Assembly (NCBI RefSeq): GCF_020882245.1
Contig: NC_083598.1
Span: forward strand, 6,937,178 to 7,001,177
Length of the DNA stretch: 64,000 nt
From: Rhopalosiphum padi
Taxonomy: Eukaryota > Arthropoda > Insecta > Hemiptera > Aphididae
Direction: 5' to 3'
A program made the position numbers and the translations under genes. Positions 1-12,400 of this stretch are shown piece by piece (the first letter of the stretch is position 1; every line of letters begins with the position of its first letter). The notes beneath the pieces were generated by a model. It was not told the DNA's origin. It did not search any database and saw only the letters and a program-made list of their open reading frames with translations.

Positions 1-798
1 AGTATATATTATATTATTACCTATATATTTAAATTCCAATATACCTATCGTTATTTTACTTGATTTCGTAAACAAATAAATTGCGTATGCTTATACAATT
101 TTTTCTATATTAACGCTGGAGTTTTTATTTGAAAAAAAGTTATGGAGAACCTTGTGTTTGGTATTTAAAATTAGATATAAATTACAAAAATTTTATGAAT
201 TTTCAACTTCAAAATTTCTTGTAAATTTTGTCGATTTTGACATATTTTGTGAACATTTGAACTTTTAATGCTTTATAAACAAAAATTGTGACTAACGATT
301 TTTGATTTTTTTTTTACTACTATAAGAACAACTTATAATAAACCTTGTATTAAATTTTAAAAATTTTTTGGTGTGCCAAATTTTTTTTATTTCAATTATC
401 TATAAATAGCTTAAAAAAAGTCAAAATATTTTGAAAATTTATTTTTAAATAGATAACGCTAATATAATTATTTGGTGAAAATTTCAAGTATTTACAATTG
501 TTCGTTTTCGAGTTATAGCAAAATAAAAAAATCGATTTTATCGAAAATTGATTATGCGTAAAAATTCCCGTTTTACCGTCACTTTTTTAGGGTTTTTTCT
601 AACGCTTTTGAAAACTACTGGACATTTTTTACTTTTGACCCCCCCAAAGTACCAACTAGATGAATTTTACTTTTCTAAAATGGGCTAAAATCAAAAATAA
701 AAGCATTATTTCTACTTCTAAACGTGATAACAGACACACAAAAAAAAAGAAACATACATCATTGTAAAATCAATACATTCCTCACTTCGTTCAGAATC
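1..798 (+). repeat. Dispersed aphid-type repeat, copy A (left end outside window)
   Basis: Positions about 40-540 align collinearly with 54350-54880: shared blocks include the 'ttatggaRaaccttgtgtt' and 'aaaaattgtgactaacga' segments, with many substitutions and small indels. The copy ends in TCAGAATC (791-798), the reverse complement of the GATTCTGA that begins the other copy at 54281, so the family appears to have short inverted termini. No ORF of length is present. I recognise the terminal motif as common in aphid genomes (memory, not a search). The family is probably a non-autonomous DNA element or part of a larger one. Confidence 0.75.
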
Positions 799-2279
799 TA
801 AAATATGTACGTGAAGTTTTAGCATATAGTTATGGCTTTATTATGAAATATGTTATCATGTGGAATCGTTAAACATAAAAATTTATGAAAAATCTTAAAT
901 TATTAGATAATATAATTTAACAAAAATTTGTTGACTTACGTTATTTAGGTCTTCAACTTCGTCATTACATGCCTTTTTTTCAAAAGTGAGGACCAATGTT
1001 AAATTAACAAGATCACAATTTTTCCAAATAAATTAAAAATATATATATATATTAATACACATTTTTTATCTATTATAAAATATGTTATTATGTGGGATTG
1101 TTTATAAAAAATATCAAAGAGGTTATCAAATGTTTATTTACTTGTTTTATCTCTTGATTTTCATCCATTACTGCTTGAAATTTTTGTTTATTAGTTGTTG
1201 AAAACATTTTATTGGTATATTTGTTCGGTACAATCAAATCTGGTAGATACCTTGAAAAGTGAAAAGTAAATAGTAAATAATAAATATTAAATTATTCTAC
1301 ATGCACAACAGATATTGATTAAGTATATTACATCAAAATTTGACTTTTTTTTTAATGCAAGTATAAATGCGTAATATATTAAAAAAATTTAAGTAATAAA
1401 ATGTTCATAATTCGTTTTAAATTTAAATATTAAAAAATCACTTTCAACAAAACTCTAATATTAAAATTAACGTAGTTAAACGTGAATTTCTGGATTTCAA
1501 TTGCCATGCAATTTAAAATAAAACGATGAAAACAAAATGAATAAATATAAAAATAAAAAATAAAATAGTATGTCTTATTTGTATAATATTATGATATTTA
1601 TAATCATTGCAATTTCATAGTAACTTATTAATTGATAGCAGAAATAACTTACTCGACGTAGTGCTAGTAAATAAATTGAATGACGAATAATCGGAATAGT
1701 CGACTGTCACGATCGAAAAAATTATCTTAATGACTGTTTAGTCGGTTCTCTGCTAGGAATATATTTTTTAGAGGTGGGTGTTCATGTTATTGAGTCGTCC
1801 AATCGTATAAAGGTATAGAAAAATAGTATGATTAAAAAAATTCACGATATCCGACTTTCGAGTTGTGTACATGAGTATAGTGCGTATGTAACGTACATAT
1901 TGTCAATATCGTTTTATCATATTGCCATTTTTCCATATTCCGTTGTATGAGAGAACAGAATGCTGAATGCAATAATACATTGCTTATGATTTAAAGAGTA
2001 ATTTAGAAGCATAATAAAGACGCGATTGATTACCATCAATCAGTTAGCATTAATTATTGTTCGACAGACGTAATCTAGCGGGGATGTCAAAAGTGGCATA
2101 GTTACTTTTAAAATTTTAAAATGGAACCCGTTGTATATTATTAATATGAGTAATAACACAAACGCGAATTTTATAGTCCTTTATTGTTAACCCTCTAAAT
2201 CGTAATGTCTGTGTATGGTCTACTCACCAGGTACCGATGGACAGTCGCCACAAATGATATAATATAGAACAATAGAATA
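799..2279. other. AT-rich intergenic DNA without recognised features
   Basis: No ORF, RNA gene or clear repeat structure seen on either strand. It contains ordinary poly-A/T runs and a short (AT)n stretch near 1040. Confidence 0.5.
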
Positions 2280-2497
2280 GGGGTCACCAATTAATATTTT
2301 TGAAGGGCCACATAAGGAATCTAAACATTTTTCGCGGGCCATCAAAATCCTAAGTACATATTTACATTATTTAAAAACCAATAATATTTAACAAAAATAA
2401 TAATTTATAATCATAACACATATAATTTTGTCGTAATATGTGTTATTTATTCTTTGTCTGCGAGCCGGATAAAATGTGTTGGCGGGCCGCCATTGAT
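2280..2497. mobile_element. hAT-like miniature element
   Basis: The segment begins GGGGTCACCAAT and contains 'gggccac', 'gcgggcc' and 'ggcgggccgcc' blocks in an otherwise AT-rich setting, a pattern typical of short non-autonomous hAT elements. It is flanked by the same 8-bp word, ATAGAATA, at 2272-2279 and 2498-2505, and hAT transposases make 8-bp target duplications. The two ends match each other only weakly, so the terminal inverted repeats are decayed or the outermost bases are lost. No coding capacity. Confidence 0.5.
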
Positions 2498-4531
2498 ATA
2501 GAATATATGATATTTATAATTATTATTAGTATAAACACAACGTGTGATATACCACATACATAAATGCTAAATAATAAGTATGCAAAATGCAACAGAACCA
2601 AAGATATCGTTTGCCCCCTTCCTCTATTGTAAACTCTAATTTATTGTACATTAGCTGAATTTTACCATGTACCATTTTGAAATACATTATACCACATATA
2701 TTTAATTTAACTAATTTTATGTATGTGCTAAATAATTATTCATATATTTGTTTAAATTATTTAATGCACGTATGTTCGTAATTTGTATATAATTTTTTTT
2801 ATTTTATTCGAAAATACATTATTTGTTATCAAAACGTTGTTTTGTTCTAAACTTTGTGTTATCTGCATGTAAATAATTTTTATACAACACAATTTTTTGT
2901 CTTGTATTTATTAACTTTTATACAGAGTGATTCTTTTATCATTGTACACTCATTATTTCAAAAAGTGTTGACTTTTTTTCAAAATTTTTAGTCTTATGCT
3001 TTTCTAAAACTGTTATATTTATTTTTATCATTCTTATATTTAATGGTGAAATCATTGTAAACTTTTGATTTTCAAATGGTAACCCATGTTTAAAATGTCA
3101 TAAAATAGTAGGGCTATTTTTTGTCATGAATTTTAACGTTCAAATTATTATTTTTCGTTAATTCGTTAGCGAGATATAGCTTTTCAAAATTGATTGGTTT
3201 AGTTAATACTAGAGTTGATGTGGCGAAGCACCCCCATACCCTCCATCTATCTTAAAATTTAAATACCACAAAAATATCAACATTTATTTTAAATTATAGT
3301 ATACAATAATTGTTAGTATTTTATTCAAGATTCATTTTTCTTTTATTTACGGTTGTAAATTGTTGTAAAATTTACTCTGGATCAATTTTTACATTTTTTT
3401 CAATACTTAGTAAGGATAAATTACTGAAACGATCTTGATCTGTTATAGATCTCAAGTAGTATTTATTCACCTCATAGCAGATAATGCACGCTCAAATGTT
3501 GCAGAGGAAATTGACAATATACCTATTGAACCATCGTATACAAGTTTGGAAAAATTGTTTTGAATAAAAGTTCTTGTATGAGATTAAAATGTAGCTGAGC
3601 GATGTCAAAAATATTTGTTATTACGTTGATATAAACGAAATAGTTATTGCATATTGAATTAAAAAATGTATAAAATATTTTTTTGTTTTGGGTGAGGGGG
3701 GCTAGCCTCCAAAGCCCCCCTAGTCGCACTTATGTGTGGGATGCTGCCCATGCTATTAATCAGGGTAAAGATAGCAGCATCTTACAAAGCATCTATGCAT
3801 TGTGTATATGACATTTGATAATAAGTTATTTTTTTTTTTATTTTTCTACTTAATTCTAAATGTTAAGATTATATTATAAATTATAATATCAAAAAATGTT
3901 ATATTAAATTATATATAATGTGTACACTTAAATTGCTAAATGTTAAAATTAATTAAATCTAATTAATAATGATATATTATATAATATGTAATTACAATTA
4001 TTAATGTTATTTCCGAAGTTTAACATTTTACTGTATACAAATATGAACATATTATATAAATCTATATTTTAAAATAATGTTTTGTTTCGGAAGGAAATTA
4101 AGTAACAACATTTTTTTTCAAAAACATTAATACATTTTGAAATAATGATGAGTGCTGTTCGATAAATGACTTATTACTCAGTAAAAATTACATTTTTATT
4201 TTTTTAAATAGCCAAAATATTATTTTTCTGTGTCCGTTTTTAGTAAATAATAATGAGTCGTTCAAACTTCAAATAGTTTGTATAATTTGAAAGCACACTT
4301 AAAATGTTTATCTATACATTATAATATGAATTCTGAAAAGTATTAACTATATAAATATGTTCACTTGTTTTACAATTCCACAAAAATGTAATGACTGGTA
4401 TGTAGTTACAAGTATATGTCGTAACCACTTCGTGAAATCTATCTTTTCACATTTTATGAAATATAAAAATATTTCACGAAAATTTAAATTTAGACTTTAG
4501 TATTACTATTTGTTTAAGGACAATAATTTTA
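2498..4531. other. AT-rich intergenic DNA with one short repeat scrap
   Basis: No gene seen. Near 3688-3726 a G-run/C-run segment ('ggggggctagcctcc...gccccccta') stands out; it resembles the G/C-run ends seen at 11440-11550 and 11813-12303 and is probably a scrap of the same transposon family. A 68-codon minus ORF at 3523-3729 overlaps it and has no coding character. Confidence 0.5.
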
Positions 4532-4790
4532 GATTCTAAGCAGAATTGATTTTACGCAATAATGTTTTTTTTCTAATTGAGGGAAAATAACAAATTTAAG
4601 AAAAATCAGAATTTTTATTCAAAAACAGTTTTTGACAAGATCGATTTCCCGTTTTGTTGTAATTCAAAAACGAATAACTACACACAATTGTTTTAACTAA
4701 ATTTTAGATTCTCGGCGGGATGATGTATATATTAATTTTACAATAATGTGCCATGTGCCCATGTGTCATGGGTTTTTTTGGCTGTGTATA
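4532..4790 (-). repeat. Fragments of the dispersed repeat family in reverse orientation
   Basis: Two successive segments start with GATTCT (4532 and 4707), each followed by 'gattttac' or 'aattttac' and 'aataatg'. These match the reverse complement of the 3' end of copy A (around 740-798). They look like two nested or tandem 3' ends of the family in the opposite orientation. Confidence 0.5.
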
Positions 4791-4889
4791 CGATAATAAT
4801 ATAGGCAAAAAATACTTGATTTTCAACTTTGAGGTTTAGGTTTTGGCTAAAAAATTGGATTTAATTTCTAATATGTTGAGAGTTATTTA

Positions 4890-5110
4890 TATGATTATGG
4901 GGAATAATGAATAACGAATTACCGAATAATGAATAACAAATAACCGAATAATGAATAAAATGTAGTAAATACAAATTTCTGAATAATGAATAACGAATAA
5001 TAATAAAAATTAAAATAATGAATAAAAATTAAAATCAATAATAAAACTAAGAATAAATCAACGAAGAATAATTTTTTATCCGAATAATCATTCAAATAAC
5101 TTTTTATTCA
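4890..5110. repeat. Degenerate AATAATGAATAAC minisatellite
   Basis: The units GAATAATGAATAACGAATAAC and variants recur at about 4903-5000, then decay into looser AATAA-rich sequence to about 5110. It immediately precedes the LINE remnant. No coding sequence is visible. Confidence 0.7.
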
Positions 5111-5424
5111 AATAATGCCTAACTGTGGCTGTAGTGCTAAACAAACAACGCGCTCAATATTTAATTAATCTATTGCCGTTTTAACTGTTTTAAGTGTCAT
5201 TTTTACATAATTAAAAACAACCACTTTTTTACTTTACTTTATATTATTTTTTTCCACGCATTCACTCTGAGGTTCGAATGTTTTACATTTTCCAGTGCTA
5301 AATTAATTATTTTCATTAATAGTTTAATTGTCCAGTTATGCAACACACCGATTGGTGTCTTCTTATCTGCGGTCCGTCGCCGACGGACAATAATTATTAA
5401 TCTAATCACCTTCTATCCACCAGA

Positions 5425-6537
5425 ATGTTGTCGTCTACGAACAAAAATAATACCAATGCTATGCCACAGAACAACAAACATGCAATTTCAAAACACGATG
5501 TAATTACAAATACAAATGAGATCAACCAAAAGGCTTCATTGTCCAATTCTGCGTCATCAAGTAATTGGACGACTCAAAAATAAATAAATTACTCCAACTC
5601 CTCTTATTCGAATTCTGAACCACAAAAAAAAATTATTTATCACAAATAACCGCTATGAAGTACTCAGTTAAACGGAAAAACCATCTATAACACTCATGGG
5701 AGAAGTACCAAGCGCAGAATTTGAACCAGAAGTTATAGTTAAATCCCCTCCTCCTATTTTTATTAAAGATGTACATGATTTCCCAGGTCTGTGCACATAG
5801 CTAATCGCTCTGATAGGCGTAGAAAACTTTCACTGTAAATCAACGACAGACCGACTTAAAATTCAAACAGCTAATCCTGAGCCGTACAGAAAATTAGTAC
5901 ACTTTCTTAGGGAAGAAAAGGCCGAATTTCACACATACCAGCTAAAAGAGGACAAATCAACACGTGTAGTAATTCGTAATATACATCCATCTATCCCAAC
6001 TGATCTAATAAAAACTGATTTAGAAACGCGTGTATTCGAGGTCAGACAAGTTACCCAAGATCTTCATAAACTCAATAAAAACCAACTACCTCTATTTTTC
6101 GTCGATATAGAACCTACAATTTACTTAAATTAAATCTTCAAGCTTACTTCCATCCTACACACCATAATCAAAGTTGAAGAACCATACAAAATTAAAGCTA
6201 TCTCTCAGTGTGCAAACTGCCAAGACTACGACCACACCAAGGCATACTGTGGATACTCGTTACGCTACGTACGTTGTGGCAATAATCATCCTTCATCTTC
6301 GTGTCAAAAAACCCAGGTTGAACCTCCACGCTGTGCTCTCTGCCAAGGAAACCATCCTGCGAACTATAAAGGCTGCTCAGTGTATAAAGATCTACAGTAC
6401 CGTAAGAAATCCAGCTCAAATGTTAATAAAAAAATTATTTTTCATTAATTAGTTAATTAATTGCATTATTAGTCATACATCAGAACACGCTAACACCGTC
6501 CCCCCTACAGCTCCACCTCTAATTTATGCTAAGGTGG
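5425..6537 (+). pseudogene. Decayed Jockey-clade LINE ORF1 (gag-like) with zinc knuckles
   Basis: A possible start at 5425 opens 52 codons ending in TAA (5581-5583). The conserved part reads in another frame from about 5834: the 'LREEKAEFHTYQLKEDKS' and 'RVVIRNIHPSIP' region (PRE_C2HC type), an in-frame TAA at 6131-6133, then a zinc-knuckle block. The first knuckle, CANCQDYDHTKAYC, is an intact CX2CX4HX4C. The second has lost its first cysteine (YVRCGNNHPSSSC). The third, CALCQGNHPANYKGC, is intact. That frame ends at 6446-6448, and a further block ending 'PPLIYAKV' appears in a third frame to about 6537. No ORF2 endonuclease or reverse transcriptase follows, so this is a truncated, multiply broken copy. 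In the family, ORF1 is a nucleic-acid-binding chaperone for retrotransposition. Confidence 0.9.
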
Positions 6538-7054
6538 TTTTTTGTATTTTATGTATCATTAAATTTAAATTTAACACTCCAATTACAGTGACTCACTCGA
6601 CACCTAATGTAAAGCATAGCGGTGTCCACTTACTTATATGTTTATATTTAATTTTCTAAACATGGTCTAGTAATTATTATTTATTATGTATATAATAACA
6701 ATTTTTAAATTTACTGAAACTTCTTGATTTTTTAGTGAATCATCAATACTTAAGAATACGAGAAAATAGTTAAATCTAAGTATATACCTAATATATAATT
6801 CAACTATATTTTTTTTCGCACGTTTTGTATATACGTTATATAGATAGGTAGGTACTTAAAGGTATTAAAGCCTACAAGTTAAATTAAATTATATTGTCGT
6901 TGGTATGGTTGTTATTGATAGGTTATGTTTATATTTAAATTAAATGTTTACAATTAATGGGAATTTTGTAATATTTTTCTATTTTATAATAGTATAACAA
7001 AATAATTTCTATTTTTCTAACATATCTGACAAAATACAGTAGGGAATGAAAGCA
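6538..7054. other. AT-rich intergenic DNA
   Basis: No gene is recognisable. The first 120 bases may be 3' LINE sequence, but nothing confirms it. Confidence 0.4.
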
Positions 7055-7380
7055 ATTTCGGTTCAATTGTATGCAATATACGAAAACATGTTTTTAAACA
7101 AATCTCGTTAATGCAAAACGGTATGACGTCATTTTTAAATATTTTTTTTTTAAATGTAATGTTTTAAAGCTTGGGTTTTGATGATTTTTTTTTAACGACT
7201 TAATACAAAATCTATACGAATTTCGGTCAAATCATATGCAATATGCAAAAATATGTTTTTGAAAATATTTCGTTAATGCAAAACAGTATAATGTCACTTG
7301 TAAATATTTTTCTTAAAAATATATTGTTTTGACGTTGTAGCGCTAAGGTTTTGATTTTTTAATTATCTTACAATAGTATG
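7055..7380. repeat. 165-bp unit tandem duplication (two diverged copies)
   Basis: The block starting 'atttcggt' at 7055 recurs at 7220. Both carry 'atgcaatatRc', 'aaaaYatgttttt', 'tcgttaatgcaaaac' and 'ttttaaatattttt'-like segments in the same order. Period is about 165 bp. The first copy carries a palindromic TGACGTCA (7124-7131); the second has lost it. Confidence 0.75.
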
Positions 7381-7418
7381 TAAAATTAAAAATGTAATAA
7401 TTGTTTAAACAACATTAA

Positions 7419-7690
7419 AGGAGCACACAACACAAAAAATAAGTTTTTTTTTATTTGAAAGAATGTTCAATTCTAAGAATAATGGTATAGGTTTTACGTT
7501 TCTACTCACATTATTCAATAAGTTATGAGCAATTGAAAAAAGACGTGTGACGTCACTGGGCCGGAGTCATCGTAATTGCCTATCTTATACGTGTAAAAGT
7601 TCCTCGCTTCACACAACGATTTATCAACCTAAACATTTTCTTTTTAAAATTTAATTGACGTATAAATGTGTGTTTGTGTTGTGTGCTCCT
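7419..7690. mobile_element. piggyBac-like MITE (272 bp, TTAA target sites)
   Basis: The element begins AGGAGCACACAACACAAA and ends with its exact reverse complement (18-bp perfect terminal inverted repeats). It is flanked by TTAA at 7415-7418 and 7691-7694. Perfect ends with a TTAA duplication are the signature of piggyBac-superfamily transposition. The interior has no ORF, so it must have been mobilised by a transposase elsewhere. It carries a perfect palindromic CRE/ATF-type site TGACGTCA at 7548-7555. The intact ends suggest a fairly recent insertion. Confidence 0.9.
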
Positions 7691-7694
7691 TTAA

Positions 7695-9401
7695 ATATAA
7701 AAGTATTTAGCAAAGTTTGATGTATTTTTATAATAGATGAAAAAAACAAACAGTTTAAATTTTTGAACATATTATTATTTACTACGTTTTAAATAACAGT
7801 ACAATATATTTTAATAAGGCACTACAATATATGTATGATAAAATTATCAAAAAAAAAATAATAATAATAATATAGTAATAATAATAATTATAAATTATTT
7901 TTTATATAAGCATAGCGTATAACTCTTGTGTGTTACTATATACCAATATAACTAGAAACTTAATATGACATTTACAATATAACAAAAATGAAATTAATAA
8001 TGAAGGCAAAATACGCGTGTGACTAATAAGAGAAAAAATACATTTCAAACATAACATGAACTCTAACTAGAAGCAAAAAATTAATGTATAAGATAGTTTT
8101 TTCTAATTACTAATGCATATTTGTATGTCATAATATAATATGGAAAGCAATAATAAATAATAACCTACGAGTATATTATTAAATATTACGGTCGCTTAAA
8201 ATAAAAATAATTTTATAATTTCATAAACATTAAACATGTTACAACAATAATAGATAAAAAATACATAATAAAACGTTTAAAAATATTTATACATGATAGA
8301 AAAAAAGTAGACGGAAAAACAACAGAATTATTTATATCTACGGAGGAATAAAATTTATTTAATTTCTAAAATAATGACATGATTTACTTATACATGCTGT
8401 AAAAGACATTATATGACAAAAAAATATAAGTACAATACCCATATAATAACACGAGTTTTTCGATTAAAATTTTAAAAAAAATCCTATAAATTTAGATATT
8501 TTATTCAATGGCGGAATGGTCCATTCTCGTTTTAGTCGAATTTCTCAGAAACGAAACCAATAAAAACCTCAGACTACTATGAAATTGGTAGGCATTCCTT
8601 AAATACATAGTACAAAACGATAAAACTAAGAACTATCTAAGTATATAATAAAAATGCATGTCGTTTGGTGACAAAATAAAATTAAACAAAAAAATCACAC
8701 ACATATAGGTATTCCATAAAATCTAACTCATAATAATAATATACAACATTGACTGCACCGTAGTTTTCGGTGTTGGTTCCTTTCTCAAACGCGTTTACAG
8801 AGCTTATTATGATAGGTATTCAATGAATGGCACACTAATTTAATATTATACGCATACGAAATAAGTATATATAATAACACACATACACATTTATATTGTA
8901 ATACGGTCGATTAAAATTTTAATGTTATCTACCGTAGGAGGGGACGGGGGTGATGAAGTTCGTGTCACATTATAACACGAAGTTATTAAAAAATATAAAC
9001 ACAATAATTCTTATATATTATATTATAGATAATATATATACATCTGACTATTATAGACGTAAATAGTTACGAGACGTTTTGAAACGTACATTTTTTGGAT
9101 CGTTATTTTGCTCGAATTTTTGAAAACAAAGTCTCTCGACGTTTTATAGAACAGAAACAGACGTTTTTTTCAACTATTAACAAGGATTATCACTCCATTT
9201 CCGACACTATTCAGACTATGATACATAATGTGTGTGTAAAAACAATAATAATATTTGGATCTGTTATCTACGACACGTATATGGCGGATAGATCATTGTA
9301 TAGATATTGTGCACATAATCTATAGGAAAATGTTGATTATATTAATTATAATAATATATTGACAAGACGTCATTATCTGCAACTAGTACATCTATCGGGG
9401 T
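7695..9401 (-). other. 3' flank and probable 3' untranslated region of karst
   Basis: The karst stop codon is at 9402-9404, so its 3' UTR runs leftward from 9401. On the minus strand AATAAA occurs at 8500-8505 and again at 8354-8359; either could be the polyadenylation signal, giving a 3' UTR of about 0.9-1.05 kb. Minor plus-strand ORFs here have no coding character. Confidence 0.45.
8500..8505 (-). terminator. Candidate polyadenylation signal AATAAA
   Basis: This is the first canonical AATAAA I find downstream of the karst stop codon on the minus strand. AATAAA is frequent by chance in such AT-rich DNA, so this is a guess that transcript ends would settle. Confidence 0.25.
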
Positions 9402-12400
9402 TTATAGGTTGGTGGCTTTTTTTTTGCGGAAAAGGCTGGACAGGACGCTGGACCTCTTGTCTTTACGGCCCATCGGCATTTGGTGTTCGCTCTCGCTGGA
9501 GCTTTCACTAGCCCGCTGCTGGCTGCTACTCGTCGTCACCGGCAACGTGGCTGATCGATTTGGTACTGGTGGCGGTGGCTGCTTGAGCGCGTCGATATTC
9601 GCGTAAACTGTGAAATTAAAAAAAAAAAAAAAACAAAGTTACTCATCGTTGTTTATATCGATTATAGTGTATGATCATCGTAACATTCTAAAAATAACTC
9701 TAACCTAACCTACTGTGTGACAGAGTGGAAATCAGTTACTGCTAAAAATGTAAAATACTTATAAATAGGTACAACCAAACAAATTTACTCGTTTCGCTTT
9801 TTTTCGTTTTTAGATTGATGCTCTCCCCCTTTTCAATTTCCGCCAAAGACGTAGTGACGCAAAAGTGTAAATATTACTCTAAATTTTATCAATCGATGAC
9901 ATCGAATCATGTTAGTGCATAGAGCATATGTAGGTATAATAATTATATATATATATATACAAATGAAAAGAATATGTGTTCTCTAATATTATAAATATTT
10001 AAACATGTTATATACCTAAAGCAATTTGTTAACATAGGTTAGTACTTCTAAAATTCAACGATTTCTTAAAATAAAGAAAAGGAAACATCGTTTCAGAAAT
10101 ACGATGCATAAGCGTATACAAAAACAGCAGGTATATTACTGCAGTATCTACTAGTCCGGCAAAATTATGATTTTATTACATCACATTGACTGTAGGTTTT
10201 ATGTAAGTATAGTAAGTATAATAGTATTTGGAATAATATATTATATTATACAAAGTGTAATAATGTGTATTTTTTTTTCATTTTAATTTAAATTTTGACG
10301 GAAATACTGCGTTAAATCGTTGACATTTTTATTGCTTTCTTTAATAGCGTTAGAAAAACGGTCTGATATGAAATGGTATATAGTAGGGCTTAGCTAATAT
10401 GAAAAAAATAAACTGACATTGGTTGTAGTAATATATAGGTACAAATGTAATACAAAATTTGTTTTTGATGTGTAGATATACCATATACGATATACAGATG
10501 TATCATAGAGGAAACGTTAATACTAGAATATATATATATATATATATATAAAAAAAATTAAGTTTCAGTACAGGTTTATACGACCAAAATTGGTGTAATG
10601 TATCATCCTAATATAATTAATCAGTAGGCGATATAAATGCAATTTTGTACAAACTATTTGGCAAATAAACCTATAAATATATTTACCTATAAATTATACA
10701 GGGTGTTTAATTTTGTTCTATACAAATAGAAATAATTAACTCATATCATTGAGTGGATTAGAAAACCTATTTTGTGTTTTTCGTTGTATGGATGTGGATT
10801 TTAATAGTACTTATGGACTACAGTATATAAATTATTCTAATAACAAACAAGTTAATAATTAATACACCACGATAATAATTGAGTGACAAATTTTGAATTA
10901 AATATTCAATTAAAAACAAAAAACAAAAAACAATGATCAATCCTTAAATTGTTATTTTGATCAAAAATGAATTTCACTACGAGATTTGTCATCCACATGC
11001 AGTAACCACTATTTAAATATACAACATAAGATCATTTCCAAAGTTTGTACGGACAACAACTGTGGGCTGCAGCATATAATAAATTATATATTATTGTTTT
11101 ACTTATTTTAGTTATACCAAACTAATTGATTACGGGGGATAGCCAAGAACTATGAATAGTGATAGTGGGTCAATGGAGAGAAATAAATAAAATAATATAG
11201 GTAGGTAAGGTACTTGACGAAAAACTCACCGGCGCTGTGCCTGTAGTCTGAAGTCCATGTTTCTCTGTTAGCCGATTTGATCGGTGGCGCGGTGGTCGGC
11301 AATGGTGGCGGGGCGACGTCTGTAAAATAAAAAAGTGACTGTAAAATTATAATATCTCAATAGATCTGGGATTCTGTATTATTATTATATTGAAAACGTA
11401 TAATAACCAAGCACGTATACAAAAAAAATTTCGGGGGGTTTACAAAATATAGCAATACAAATTGTGCGGCGACATAATAAAACAATTTTTTCCTCGTTAC
11501 TCGAAATTATTTCGGGGGTTGAACCCCAAACCCCCTCTGTATGTGCCCCTGATAATAACAGACAGAGCATGTAGATGTTAATAACAAACCTGGTGACTTG
11601 GGGTGGATTGAGTCCTTGGTCCAGTCATTGTTGCCGTTTGAGTAATAGGAATGCGGCCGTGCGGGGTATCCGGACGGCGATGCTTTGGTACCGAAATCGG
11701 TGGCGTCTGAAAACGAAAATCATAATAGATGTAGGTATATTGGTACAGAATATATACTAATTAGTAAAGTCTTGGTTGATAATCACTCGTTTAAATCATT
11801 AGCATATTTGTATCATAGGCGGAGCTTGATAATTTTTTTTTTGGGGTGGGGGGGGGGTCCCCACTCAAGCCCTAGATTACTTAATGAAAATAATTATTAA
11901 TAACTTCCTATTTAGTTAGAAATAATCTTGTTTATGTATTATAAAAACAAAAATATAAAAATCATCTATAGTGTCAGTTAATATTATGTTTCAATACAAA
12001 TATAAATAAATAAACTAAAATTTATTAATGTATTGCATACTATTGATATTGCAATATTACTACAAAATACAAATATAAAAATAAATAATAAAATAAAAAA
12101 ATTGATTTAGAAGAAATAACTTTAACTGTTCTATTAAATAATATTATAAATTGTAGGTTAAAAAAAAACTAGTGTTGTCATACCCATTAAATAGTATATT
12201 TGTGAATAATAATACAAAACTGTAGGCACATAACTAGGGTATATATTTTTTTTTGGGGGGGGGGACGTAGAGTGGCTTAGCCCCCAAGCTCCGCCTATGA
12301 TTCGCATCATGGTAGTTACATACAGCCCAGCTGTATATATATATATATAAATTATTGCATATTTATAGAAAACAAAAATAATATTTTATAAATCTCCGTC

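Noticed and set aside
9095..9606. Two plus-strand ORFs (76 and 65 codons) at the karst 3' end
   Set aside because: They lie antisense to the karst 3' UTR and last exon; the minus-strand reading has splice signals and spectrin-tail sequence.
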